From the NCBI GenBank assembly GCA_002338615.1, contig DDIS01000087.1, forward strand, positions 11,616-75,615: DNA of 64,000 nucleotides. Direction: 5' to 3'. A program made the position numbers and the translations under genes. Below, one piece after another: positions 46,758-60,577 of the stretch. The DNA is from Proteobacteria bacterium UBA1844. Its GTDB lineage: Bacteria > Pseudomonadota > Gammaproteobacteria > Steroidobacterales > Woeseiaceae. Within the stretch, counting starts at the first letter, position 1. Each line of letters begins with the position of its first letter. The notes beneath the pieces were generated by a model. The model was given only the letters and a program-made list of their open reading frames with translations, ran no database searches and was not told where the DNA came from.

Positions 46758-47108
46758 TTACGCCGCGGCACAGATTTGATGTTCGTTAGCCGCCGCGCAC
46801 CTCTGAGCCGATCCGTCGAAGTAGCCTCGTAGCTCGCCGTTCAACATGGCCGTCCGCACCTTCAGGAGCTCGCGCTCCTCTATCACGCTCCGGAGCTTTG
46901 CTCGAAGCTTCAGATTCTCGCGTTTCGCCTCGATCGGTGCCTCGTCCTTGATCGAATCGGTATTCGGTTGCACGGCCTTAACCCACTAATAAGGACTGTT
47001 GGGCGAGACGCCCAAATGCGCGGCGACGTCACTGGTAGAATGACCGCCTTCCAATATCTGGCGAACCGCTTCATCCCGAAATTCGGGCGAATATCTTTCA
47101 TTACTCAC
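46758..47108 (-). pseudogene. IS3-family orfA transposase remnant
   Basis: From GTG 47108 (AAGGAG upstream) the frame reads NERYSPEFRDEAVRQILEGG, then TSDVAAHLGVS, the HTH of IS3 OrfA. An in-frame TAG follows at NSPY (where the family has a residue before WVKAV). The frame then resumes WVKAVQPNTD and the leucine-zipper helix KRENLKLRAKLRSVIEERELLK, then loses similarity. No orfB remains. The remnant sits where the aldo/keto reductase gene breaks off. Confidence 0.8.
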
Positions 47109-47129
47109 ACACTCCTTCTGGGGCTGATT

Positions 47130-49492
<2,363 letters not shown>

Positions 49493-49500
<8 letters not shown>

Positions 49501-50167
49501 ACTTGAGCCCCAGGCCGGCCAATTTCTCGCGCATCTTGTACATATCGAGACCGAGTTCCCCTGCTGCGAGGCGTGCACGTTTTGCCTCTTCATTCGCCTC
49601 ACGCGCTTGCGCAGCGATCAGTACGTCGGCGGCATTTTGCCGCGGGACCACACAGACGCCGTCGTCATCGGCAACGATGATATCGCCGGCGTTGATCGGT
49701 GCACCGGCGCAAACAACCGGCACGTTGACCGATCCCAACGAGGCTTTGATCGTGCCCTGTGCGAAGACGGCCTTCGACCAGACGGGAAAGCCCATCTGAG
49801 TCAGATCACGAACGTCACGAATGCCGGCGTCGATGACGAGGCCGCGACAGCCTCGCGCTTGTGCCGAGGTCGCCAGCAGGTCACCGAAATAGCCATCTTC
49901 GCAAGGCGACGTTGGCGCGATCACGAGAATATCCCCAATCTGCAACTGCTCTATGGCGACATGCACCATCCAATTGTCGCCAGGCGGCGCCGAAATGGTG
50001 ACTGCTGATCCGGCAACTCGCGCGCCGGCATAAATCGGGCGCATATAACTGGCTAAAAGACCTGTCCGTCCCTGCGCTTCATGCACCGTCGCGACACCAC
50101 AAGCAGCCAGACCATCAATGACCTCAGCGCTCTCTCTTTCCACGTCCTGAACCACGACACCAACCAT
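49493..50167 (-). CDS. ligK: 4-Carboxy-4-hydroxy-2-oxoadipate aldolase LigK/GalC
   Basis: A 224-residue RraA-fold aldolase that splits 4-carboxy-4-hydroxy-2-oxoadipate to pyruvate and oxaloacetate, the last step. Conserved [21 protein letters not shown], then IRDV, and [10 protein letters not shown] are present, with the metal Asp in IDAGIRD. ATG 50167 is preferred to a longer start. It is first in the minus-strand lig operon, divergent from the LysR gene. Confidence 0.92.
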
Positions 50168-50275
50168 GAGGCGTACCTCCATGCTGCTTCTAGTTGTCCA
50201 AGTTCACCATGACGCCGCCCGGAATGAAATTCAGAACTGTACATTGCCTATAAGAACATGCTAATTCTTTGACTT

Positions 50276-51448
50276 ATGGACTCGTCGAACCTCAACTTGC
50301 GCCACCTGCGTGCAATGGCTGCAATTGAACGCCTTGGCAGTGCAACGGCCGCAGCGCAGGCCATTAGTATTACCCAACCCGCCATAACCCAGGCGTTGGC
50401 AAAGCTTGAGTCTCAGCTGGATCATCAACTGTTCGAGCGACGACCCGATGGCATGACCAAGCTGCCAGCAGCCACGATCTTTGTGCCGCGTGTCGAGGCC
50501 GCTCTGGAGCACATCGGATCACGCCACGTCACGACAGCATGCATGCACGCAATGATCGCGTTAGCCGATGCCGGAAGCTATGCGGAAGCCAGTGCCGTCA
50601 CCGGGCTCGCGCAGTCTACGTTGCATCGTGCGGTGAGAGACCTGTCGCTGGTACTCAAACGGTCGCTGGTCGAGCGGCGCGGCAAGGGTATTGCGCTCAC
50701 AGAGCAGGGTCGTCGAACCGCGCGTTCCTTTCGCCTGGCGCGCGCCGAGCTGGAAGCTGGCCTGAGCGAATTGGCCACATTGGGTGGCCGCGAAACCGGG
50801 CGGATTACGATCGGTGCCATGCCGCTCTGTCGAGCACGCCTGTTACCGGCAGCCGCAGCGGCATTTCATGAAAAACACCCGGAATCAGAAGTCGTAATCG
50901 TTGAGGGATCGTTCCGCGAATTGATCGAACCGCTGCGCGATGGTGTCATCGACGTGATGATCGGTGCATTGCGCCCGGCCGCGCCAGCTGACGACCTCAT
51001 CCAGAACGAATTACTTGTAGACCGACTCGTCGTGCTGGGCCGCAAAGGACACCCACTCGCAAAACTGGCAGGCAACGTCGCTACCAAAGACCTTGCCGAT
51101 TATCCGTGGGCAATTTCCGCGCGCGGCACACCGCTCAGAATTCAATGGGACCGTATGTTTGCGCGTGCCGGCATCGCGCCACCCAAAATTCCGGTCGAGA
51201 GCGGGTCTGTAATCGCCAATCGCGAAATTTTGCGAAAGAGCGATTTCCTGACACTGTTTTCGCCGGACCAGGTTGCCGTTGAACTCGAAGCCGGCTGGCT
51301 TGCCAGGATATGTGAGGCACCAGGACATCTTGAGCGCACGATCGGATCAACAACGCGTGCCGGTTGGCGACCAACAGACATGCAATCCAGCTTTCTTCAG
51401 ATTTTGCAGGATACGGCCCAGGAAATAACACTTAGCAAGAACTTATAA
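50276..51448 (+). CDS. LysR regulator with two HTH domains (lig control)
   Basis: A 390-residue regulator, about 90 longer than a normal LysR protein because it carries two winged-helix units in tandem: residues about 6-62 (TAAAQAISITQPAITQAL) and about 90-147 (AEASAVTGLAQSTLHRAV). The effector domain follows (about 155-385). It sits between the divergent halves of the lig pathway, 108 bases from ligK and 53 before ligJ, and most likely controls both. The inducer is probably a pathway intermediate, as for LigR; that is inference. Confidence 0.88.
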   Translation: MDSSNLNLRHLRAMAAIERLGSATAAAQAISITQPAITQALAKLESQLDHQLFERRPDGMTKLPAATIFVPRVEAALEHIGSRHVTTACMHAMIALADAGSYAEASAVTGLAQSTLHRAVRDLSLVLKRSLVERRGKGIALTEQGRRTARSFRLARAELEAGLSELATLGGRETGRITIGAMPLCRARLLPAAAAAFHEKHPESEVVIVEGSFRELIEPLRDGVIDVMIGALRPAAPADDLIQNELLVDRLVVLGRKGHPLAKLAGNVATKDLADYPWAISARGTPLRIQWDRMFARAGIAPPKIPVESGSVIANREILRKSDFLTLFSPDQVAVELEAGWLARICEAPGHLERTIGSTTRAGWRPTDMQSSFLQILQDTAQEITLSKNL

Positions 51449-51501
51449 GCTGTTTGGTCTTTCAATTAGCGCCTTGGGCCACCATTCTCTAGCCTGTAAA
51501 C

Positions 51502-52520
51502 ATGACTCTAGTAATCGACTGCCACGGCCATTACACCACTGCGCCAAAGGCGCACAGCGAATGGCGCGAGGCACAAAAGTCCGCTTTTGAATCTGCCGTC
51601 GCCGCGGGTCCTTACCCCGTGATCTCGGACGACGAAATCCGTGCAACGCTGGAAGAAAACCAGCTTCGATTGCTCCATGAACGCGGTGCAGACATGACAA
51701 TTTTTTCACCGCGTGCGTCCACAATGGCTCCGCACATCGGTGATGAAAGCGTCGCAATAGCGTGGTCGCGGGCCAACAATAATCTTATTGCTCGTTGCGC
51801 CGAACTTTACCCCGATGAGTTTGTTCCCGTCTGCATGTTGCCGCAGTCACCGGCTGCGGACATGCAGGCTTCAATTGATGAGCTACAGCGCTGTGTCGAC
51901 ATGGGATTTGTCGGCTGCAACCTGAATCCGGACCCCGGTGGCGGTCATTTTAGTCACCCGCCGCTCACGGATCACTTTTGGTACCCGTTCTACGAAAAGA
52001 TGGTGGACCTGGACGTGCCGGCGATGGTCCATGTATCCGGTAGCTGCAATCCGGGTTTGCACGCAACGGGCAGCTATTACATCGCCGCCGATACGATCGC
52101 GTTCATGCAATTGATTCAGGGCGACCTGTTCCGTGACTTCCCGAGCCTGCGTCTTATTATCCCGCACGGCGGCGGTGCGGTACCCTACCACTGGGGACGC
52201 TATCGCGGTCTTGCCGACATGTTGCAGCAGCCGGATCTCGCTAGCCACGTGATGAACAACGTATTTTTCGATACCTGCGTATATCACCAGCCGGGAATCA
52301 ATTTGCTGGCCGACGTCATCGACAACAAAAACATCCTGTTCGGCTCCGAAATGGTCGGCGCCGTGCGCGGCATCGACCCGACTACCGGTCACTATTTCGA
52401 TGACACCAAACGTTATGTCGATGCTCTCGACATTTCGGACGAAGAACGTCACGCAATATTCGAAAAAAACGCACGGCGCGTTTTCCCTCGCCTGGATGCG
52501 CGGCTTAAAGAACGCGGACT

Positions 52521-52524
<4 letters not shown>
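51502..52524 (+). CDS. ligJ: 4-Oxalomesaconate hydratase LigJ
   Basis: A 340-residue zinc hydratase of the amidohydrolase superfamily, adding water to the tautomerised 4-oxalomesaconate. The metal motif DCHGHYT, then the VHVSGSC, IIPHGGGAVPYHWGR and GSEMVGAV segments are typical of LigJ. The stop overlaps the ligA start (ATGA), so ligJABC is one transcription unit. Normal length. Confidence 0.94.
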
Positions 52525-54707
<2,183 letters not shown>

Positions 54708-55023
54708 AGGCGCAATTTTCAATGGCGTCTGTTCCTCACGGCAAGCTCCAGCATTTCTTCAATTGCTTTGCGCAATACGGTCTCTAGACCTGGAAGAAGA
54801 AACGTGACATAGAGTATGAACACATGCTTGATCGCGCAGCTGACGTGAGACTCGCGACGCTCGAGCACTTGTGTACTGACGCTGTGGACGCATTCCCTGC
54901 GACGGGTGAGACGTCGCAGCAAAACGAGCCGAAAATCGTCCGCGAACGATCCAATCGAGGTTTATAGACGGTGATCATCCGATGATGGGCGAAACATCGT
55001 GCGGCCATCACTTCGTCCACTAG
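54708..55023. other. 316-base stretch without a recognised gene
   Basis: A plus frame of 47 codons (54824-54967) starting MLDRAADVRLATLEHLC has coding-like composition but no ribosome binding site. A minus frame also spans the area. Nothing is recognised; it could be the remnant of a lost gene after ligC. No terminator hairpin with a T-run is obvious. Confidence 0.4.
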
Positions 55024-55440
55024 TCACGGAATTTCGAATTGCTCGCGCGCATGGACTTCGAAACTGGATTCCAAACGTTGCTCGCCTTCGCGGTCCGGCA
55101 TTGAATACGTTAGCGTGGCTTTAACGATACCTGGAAGAGTGAAAATATGATTTGACTGATAGATTCCAGGTTCGGTGGGTGACGGTCGAACCTCAAACGG
55201 CCCAAACGTTTTGCCCGAAAAAGAAATGCTTACGAACATGTTACTTAGTCCGACTACAGGCTTGTTTGAAGTTGCGTCGGTAAAACGCCATCGCAGATAT
55301 TCTCTTTCGCCTGCAAGCATCGGTTCCGGCTCGCCACCAAATAGGATACGTATGCCATTTGCTTCACTCCGTTCGTGCGACATGGCGACCACTGCGTAGC
55401 ATAGAAACGCGACAGCAATAAGCTTGATAGTTATTTTCAT
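55024..55440 (-). CDS. Secreted Ig-like protein, possibly YtkA-type
   Basis: A 138-residue exported protein (signal about 1-20, ending VVAM, or later). The mature part (GGEPEPMLAGEREYLRWRF, then VVGLSNMFVSISFSG, GIYQSNHIFTLPGI) has the strand pattern of small Ig-like periplasmic domains such as YtkA or FixH-type modules. No cysteine cluster. It lies between ligC and the transporter, on the minus strand downstream of the MFS gene. Role unknown. Confidence 0.65.
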   Translation of the reverse strand: MKITIKLIAVAFLCYAVVAMSHERSEANGIRILFGGEPEPMLAGEREYLRWRFTDATSNKPVVGLSNMFVSISFSGKTFGPFEVRPSPTEPGIYQSNHIFTLPGIVKATLTYSMPDREGEQRLESSFEVHAREQFEIP

Positions 55441-55470
55441 GAATTGTTCATCTCCTCAACATTTACAGGT

Positions 55471-56808
55471 CTAGCCTATCTTCAGTCGGTAAGCCAATAA
55501 TGCGCCCAGAGCTGTTGGCACCGCGAAAACGAGGTAACTCGCAGACATGCCCAAGCCTGCAGCAATCAGATAGCCTGCAAGCGCCGGCCCCACTACCGCT
55601 CCGGAGCGGCCCAAACCCATTGCCCAGCCAATGCCGGTGCTGCGCAACGCGGTTGGATAGGCTTTTGCCGCTACCGCATATAGCCCGCTGAATCCGCCCT
55701 GCAAAAACACACCGGTCGCAAAAGTGATAATGAGCATAAGTCCAAGCTCATGCGGCACGATGGCGAACGCGAACATGCAGGCCGCCGCCGCCATCAATAG
55801 CAGGAAGATAAGTGTCGTCAGATGCCATTTTGTCGCCAGAATACCAATCAGGAAAATACCCAGGAACCCACCAAAATTGAAAACCAGGAAAGCCGTTCTG
55901 CCCACGGCGATTTCAAAGCCCGCATCGATCATGAGTTTTGGAATCCAGCTCATCAAAAAATACAAGGTAGCGAAGCACAGGAAAAAAACAGTCCAAAGCG
56001 TCACGGTGACGGATTTCAAGTCATTGCGCATCAGTACACTCATGCCGTTGCCACTAGCCGAGCCGGGCTCTTGGGGCCGCTTCTCTACAGGTGGTAAGGC
56101 AGACAGAATCGTCCTCCCCATCCGATTCAAAATTCTGTTCACAGTCGTTAATGCGGTCCCGGGTTGCCGTTCGAGCAGAAACTTCAGCGACTCGGGAAGC
56201 GCGAACCACGCAATTACTGCCATCAGCAGGGTCGCAATGCCGCCGAACCAGAACATGCCTCGCCAGCCAAACGTCGGCATTAGTTGCGCGGCGACTACGG
56301 AAGTCAGCATGGCGCCGAGAGGGTAGCCCGACATGACAGCCGTAACGGCCAAAGTTCTGAGCCGGGTTGTGCTGAATTCGGCAGCAAGCGCAACCTGGCA
56401 CGCGATAACCGCACCCGCACCGGCGCCACTGACAAAACGCAGTGCGGCGATCGAAACGACACCCGCCGCATAGGAAGTCACGGCCATAGAAACGGCGACC
56501 AGAGTCAGACTCGCAACAATTAGTTTGCGGCGACCGTAGCGGTCTGCAAATGGCGCAATAAACATAGCGCCAAACATCATGCCGGCGAGAGCGGAACTGA
56601 ATACCCAACCTAATTGGGCAGGCGTCAGTTGAAATTCTCTGGATACCGCTTCCGCAACTACAGCCATCGCGGCGATATCGAAGCCGTCCAGCATGTTGAA
56701 TACGACACACAGTGCAACAACGAAAATTTGGTAGGCGCTGATATTGCCATTGTCCACGATATCGGAGATCAGTGACGCCGCGCTTTTAGTGCTTTGATCC
56801 TTGGACAT
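55471..56808 (-). CDS. MFS aromatic acid:H+ symporter (PcaK-like)
   Basis: About 445 residues with 12 membrane helices. The AAHS signature is clear: NMLDGFDIAAMAVVA in TM1 (Asp-Gly-x-Asp) and GMMFGAMFIAPFADRYGRRK between TM2 and TM3. Such carriers take up protocatechuate, 4-hydroxybenzoate, vanillate or related acids. The start may be 56808 (MSKDQS) or 56853; neither ribosome binding site is strong. It is on the same strand as the neighbouring LysR gene and probably supplies substrate for the lig pathway. Confidence 0.88.
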   Translation of the reverse strand: MSKDQSTKSAASLISDIVDNGNISAYQIFVVALCVVFNMLDGFDIAAMAVVAEAVSREFQLTPAQLGWVFSSALAGMMFGAMFIAPFADRYGRRKLIVASLTLVAVSMAVTSYAAGVVSIAALRFVSGAGAGAVIACQVALAAEFSTTRLRTLAVTAVMSGYPLGAMLTSVVAAQLMPTFGWRGMFWFGGIATLLMAVIAWFALPESLKFLLERQPGTALTTVNRILNRMGRTILSALPPVEKRPQEPGSASGNGMSVLMRNDLKSVTVTLWTVFFLCFATLYFLMSWIPKLMIDAGFEIAVGRTAFLVFNFGGFLGIFLIGILATKWHLTTLIFLLLMAAAACMFAFAIVPHELGLMLIITFATGVFLQGGFSGLYAVAAKAYPTALRSTGIGWAMGLGRSGAVVGPALAGYLIAAGLGMSASYLVFAVPTALGALLAYRLKIG

Positions 56809-56910
56809 TCCGGTAATCCCGTTTAACAAACAATACTTCAATTTATCAGCCATTGGATGCGAATAATCAGCTAAAAGGGATTCGCAGCCATGAATTTATC
56901 TTGTTGTTGT

Positions 56911-58149
56911 CTATTGTGCTTGGTCGGAGTCGTGGACTGCGTCCCGAATCGTCGCAATCAATAGCTCAGCTGCCGGTGGCAGGCTCGTGTGAGCACGGCG
57001 TGTTATGCCGATCGGTCGGGGCGCTTGGGGTAAATCGAAATCCAGAGTCGTCAATATTCCATACTTTTCTTCGTAGTAAATTTCGGAACGCGAAAATATG
57101 GATACAAAGTCATCTTCGACAAGCAGGCCTCGCAACAGAATCGTTGAACTTGTTTCGACAACGTGTTCCGGCCGAGTGAGTTCGTATTGCACGAGCATGT
57201 CATCAAACAGGATACGACTTGCGGTCTTCGGACGCGGAAGAATCCATTTGTAGCGAATCAGGTCACTCCATGTTATGGCATGTTGCACCTGCAGTGGATG
57301 GCCGGTCCTGACAATTATGGAAATTCGCTCATCAAGTAAACGCTCTTCTACCAGATCATAGTCATCGGGAACGTTGCGCAAAGCGCCCACCATAAAATCG
57401 ATGTCGCCACACCGGAGCGCGGCAACGAGCTCGCTGTACGCTCCCTCATAGGTGGAAAAGCGCATATACGGATGAGTAATGCGGAGCATCGCGATTGCGT
57501 GAGGAACGATTCGAGTCCTCATGAACGGCAGGCTGCCGAACCTCACTTCACCAGTCGTGACGCCCCGCATACTGAGCACGCCCTCACTGGCATGGCGGAG
57601 ATAGCTTTTTGCGAGTTTCACATGCCGGATTAGGGCCCTCGAAAAAGAGGTCGGCAGCATTGCGGTAGGGTTTCGCTCGAACAGCGTCCGGTCAAGCGAT
57701 TCCTCAAGCTTTCGAACATTGGCAGAGATCGCAGTGGTTGTCACCGCCAGATCCTGGGCGGCGCCTGACAGGCTCTGTTGTTCCGCGGTGGCGAGGAATG
57801 AGTCAAGCCATTTGTCCGACACATCCATCCTGAAAAACCGCGCAATGCTCGGTGACCCGGCGACTTCGGCAGGAGGCAATAATTGTGCGGCTGCCTGGAA
57901 TTCCCGCTCCGCTCCCAGTGCGCCGATTTCAAAAGCCTTGCCGAATGCCGTTGGAGTTACGCCCTTCGAAGATCGATCAAAGAGCGACGCGGATAACTGC
58001 AGTTCAAGCTCCTGAAGTACTTTGGTGACCGAGGTTTGCGATCGACTTATGGATTTCGCGGCGGCCGTGATACTGCCATTGCGCGCCACAGCGAGGAACG
58101 TGCGGGCCTGACGGATTGTTACATGAGTCACCGAAGACGGATCGCTCAT
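56911..58149 (-). CDS. Second LysR regulator with two HTH domains
   Basis: A 412-residue LysR-type protein with two tandem winged helices: about residues 9-66 (TAAAKSISRSQTSVTKVL) and about 107-165 (SGAAQDLAVTTTAISANVRKL), then the effector domain (VRFGSLPFMRTRIVPHAI onward). The extra module accounts for the length over the usual 300. It is the same unusual layout as the lig regulator. It lies between the MFS transporter and the aldehyde dehydrogenase and probably controls one or both. Confidence 0.87.
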   Translation of the reverse strand: MSDPSSVTHVTIRQARTFLAVARNGSITAAAKSISRSQTSVTKVLQELELQLSASLFDRSSKGVTPTAFGKAFEIGALGAEREFQAAAQLLPPAEVAGSPSIARFFRMDVSDKWLDSFLATAEQQSLSGAAQDLAVTTTAISANVRKLEESLDRTLFERNPTAMLPTSFSRALIRHVKLAKSYLRHASEGVLSMRGVTTGEVRFGSLPFMRTRIVPHAIAMLRITHPYMRFSTYEGAYSELVAALRCGDIDFMVGALRNVPDDYDLVEERLLDERISIIVRTGHPLQVQHAITWSDLIRYKWILPRPKTASRILFDDMLVQYELTRPEHVVETSSTILLRGLLVEDDFVSIFSRSEIYYEEKYGILTTLDFDLPQAPRPIGITRRAHTSLPPAAELLIATIRDAVHDSDQAQ

Positions 58150-58273
58150 TGTGTGGTCATTCGTATCACGGCTGCCGGGTGCGGAGGATGCTTGGGTTCA
58201 CCCGCAATAATGCCAGTTGAATCGTCAGTCAGTATCTTGCCTCAACAGCAACGCAATTGAAACGTTCCGCCGG

Positions 58274-59719
58274 TCACGAACCTCTGGATGGAAGATATAT
58301 GTGTTTTGTTTCCAGGAAGTCGTCAAGTCCGCCAACACCGTGAAGTCGACCGATGCCACTTTCGCGATAGCCGCCGGTTTCAGCCTCAGCAAAAAGTTTG
58401 TTGTGAGTATTGATCCAGACGGTTCCGGCCTTGATTTCCTGAGCCAAGTGCAGCGCGTGTCCCGTGTCGCGGGTGTAAAGACTCGCTGCCAGCCCGAAGC
58501 GCGTTGCATTTGCCTTTGCAATGGCCTGTTCCTCGCTGCTAAACGATTCGAGCGCAAGAATCGGCGCAAATAACTCTCTCTGGACCAGTTCGCATTCAGT
58601 CGAATTCGTAGCGATCAGACTGGGCGTTACAAAAGCGCCATCGGCATGTGGGGCTTCAAGCACGGTTCCTTTAAGTAAGATCTCGCCCTGACTGTGGACC
58701 GTGTCGAGGAAGTTCAGCGCGCGTTGCTGGCTCCCCCGGTTAATCAGCGGACCCATCTGTGATGCCGGATCGTCACCCGGGCCAACCCGTACCGCCTTTA
58801 GTCGCTCGAGCAGCAGGGACCGCATTTCGTCCAGTACGTCGACATGCACCAGGGCGCGCGAGATCGCGGTACACATCTGGCCTGCCAGTACGATGGCGCA
58901 GCGAGTGATTGTGTTTGCCGCGTCGGCGAGGTCTGCGTCCGGAAAGACAATAGCAGGCGCCTTGCCACCCAATTCGAGTGAAAGCCGAGTCAGGGTGTCG
59001 GCACCACTCTTCATAATTTGTTTTCCAACGGCGGTTGAGCCCGTAAAGCTGACCACGTCCACATCCGGAGCCGCGACGAGAAACTGTCCAACGATACTAT
59101 CGGGCTCGACCAGAGATTGAATGATGCCGTTTGGAAGCTCATCAATTTCGACCAGGCATTGAATAATCAGGTCATTACTTGCCGCAGTCTGACCTGCAGC
59201 TTTCACGATACAAGAGCAACCGGCCGCCATCGCAGGTGCGAGGGAACGAACCAGTAAGGTTACTGGAGCATTCCATGGGACCACGATCAAAGCAACGCCA
59301 ACAGGCTCGCGGGTCAAAAATGAAGTGCCGTTCGGATCGAGTCGCCCAACACGGCCAAACAGGTTTCGTGCCAGTCCTGCATAGTATTCGGCCTCCGAAA
59401 TGGCGGCGCCAATTTCGAATCTGGCTTCATGCGCCAGCTTCCCACTCTCCTGCACAACCCGGGTGCACAACTCATCCCGGACCGCACGTAATCTTTCCGC
59501 AAATCTGAGCAAAACCTGTGCGCGCAAACGTGCATCATTCCGCCACGCGCTGTGCTTGAAACTATTACCGGCCGAGTACAACGCCGCCCGAGCGTCCTCG
59601 ATGCTGGCCGCCGCATAGTGGGAAACAGGGCAGGAGTTGGCAGGGTTGAGATTGTCCACCAGTTCACGACTTTCAGGTGCAAGCCAGTGTCCGTCGACAA
59701 AATTTCGACCTTGGTACAT
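58274..59719 (-). CDS. NAD(P)-dependent aldehyde dehydrogenase
   Basis: A 481-residue ALDH of normal length. Catalytic residues are Asn150 in VPWNAP, Glu249 in LELGGK and Cys283 in AGQMCTA (family usually has GQ-x-C). The cofactor loop FTGSTAVGK is intact. The active-site stretch reads GQMCTAISR, where many relatives have GQRC. The substrate cannot be read from sequence; a vanillin- or hydroxybenzaldehyde-type aldehyde would fit the aromatic context. It is about 57 bases upstream-strand from the DUF1080-like gene. Confidence 0.9.
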   Translation of the reverse strand: MYQGRNFVDGHWLAPESRELVDNLNPANSCPVSHYAAASIEDARAALYSAGNSFKHSAWRNDARLRAQVLLRFAERLRAVRDELCTRVVQESGKLAHEARFEIGAAISEAEYYAGLARNLFGRVGRLDPNGTSFLTREPVGVALIVVPWNAPVTLLVRSLAPAMAAGCSCIVKAAGQTAASNDLIIQCLVEIDELPNGIIQSLVEPDSIVGQFLVAAPDVDVVSFTGSTAVGKQIMKSGADTLTRLSLELGGKAPAIVFPDADLADAANTITRCAIVLAGQMCTAISRALVHVDVLDEMRSLLLERLKAVRVGPGDDPASQMGPLINRGSQQRALNFLDTVHSQGEILLKGTVLEAPHADGAFVTPSLIATNSTECELVQRELFAPILALESFSSEEQAIAKANATRFGLAASLYTRDTGHALHLAQEIKAGTVWINTHNKLFAEAETGGYRESGIGRLHGVGGLDDFLETKHIYLPSRGS

Positions 59720-59775
59720 TTAGGAAACTCCAGGCGCGCAAAAGCCTCGGCGCGCTACCCAATTCAGAATCAGCA

Positions 59776-60468
59776 CTATTCTTTGTCGCGGACCCAGTCG
59801 GACTTCACTTCAAAATGCGTAATCGTCGCGCCAGCATCGACGATCCGCAGTTGCAATTCGGAACCCTGGTAGCCGGGCTTCCGGTACGTGATGATTAGGC
59901 GACCATTGTCATAAATACTGTAGTCATCACCATGTTTGGCAAAAATCAGGTGCTTGAGCACCCCATCCTTAATAACCAGCTCGCCTTCTGTCCTGACAAC
60001 CCAATTGCCGCGTTCAACCGTTTTGATGTACGCCGCCTCGACATTCATGTGCTGTGTAGGGTCGGGCTCGAGGACCGGGTGTCCGGTTGCCATCCAGATT
60101 CCGGTTTGGATAGCCTGGTCGTAATCCATGTAGATCGCAAGATATCGGCCGTGTGAAAAAGTGACGTCAATGTGCACTTCGATGATGTCGCCGCCAAAAA
60201 CCTGCTTGCTCAGCAGCCAGGCACTCGACTCAGGTGCCTTCCGTGGCGCGCCAAATTCCGGTGAGCGCCCCGAAATCGAGTTCTTCTTAAAGCTCCAAAG
60301 TTTCGGGTCCGGAGAGCGCCAGGCGTCAGCTCCTGCAGCGACCAAATCGGTGGTCCGCTGTTGCTCAACATCAGCAGAGCCGGCACTTGCAAGTACCAGC
60401 ATAGTTAACGCCAGAACAATTGCCGATATCGACTTAACCCGGAACTTCTTAATAATTAATATCTGCAC
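59776..60468 (-). CDS. Secreted DUF1080/LamG-like protein
   Basis: About 230 residues from a GTG at 60468 with AGGA ten bases upstream; the longer frame overlaps the receptor gene and is not believed. Signal peptide about 1-32 (LTMLVLASAGSA). The mature part alternates strands like a concanavalin-type sandwich (GRYLAIYMDYDQAIQTGIW, GNWVVRTEGELVIKDGVL, YSIYDNGRLIITY) as in DUF1080 proteins. Some of these process sugar conjugates. Lies between the aldehyde dehydrogenase and the TonB receptor on the same strand. Confidence 0.65.
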   Translation of the reverse strand: MQILIIKKFRVKSISAIVLALTMLVLASAGSADVEQQRTTDLVAAGADAWRSPDPKLWSFKKNSISGRSPEFGAPRKAPESSAWLLSKQVFGGDIIEVHIDVTFSHGRYLAIYMDYDQAIQTGIWMATGHPVLEPDPTQHMNVEAAYIKTVERGNWVVRTEGELVIKDGVLKHLIFAKHGDDYSIYDNGRLIITYRKPGYQGSELQLRIVDAGATITHFEVKSDWVRDKE

Positions 60469-60577
60469 AAAATCATGGTCCTGACGAATCTTTCCTAAAT
60501 CGTTTGCGAGCCAAATATAGCACCTAGTCAGCGCTGCAAGCTTGTGAATCTTAAAGCCCGGCACTCTTTCCGTACTG

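Noticed and set aside
54824-54967. 47-codon plus frame after ligC
   Set aside because: Composition is coding-like, but there is no ribosome binding site and nothing is recognised; not enough to call a gene.
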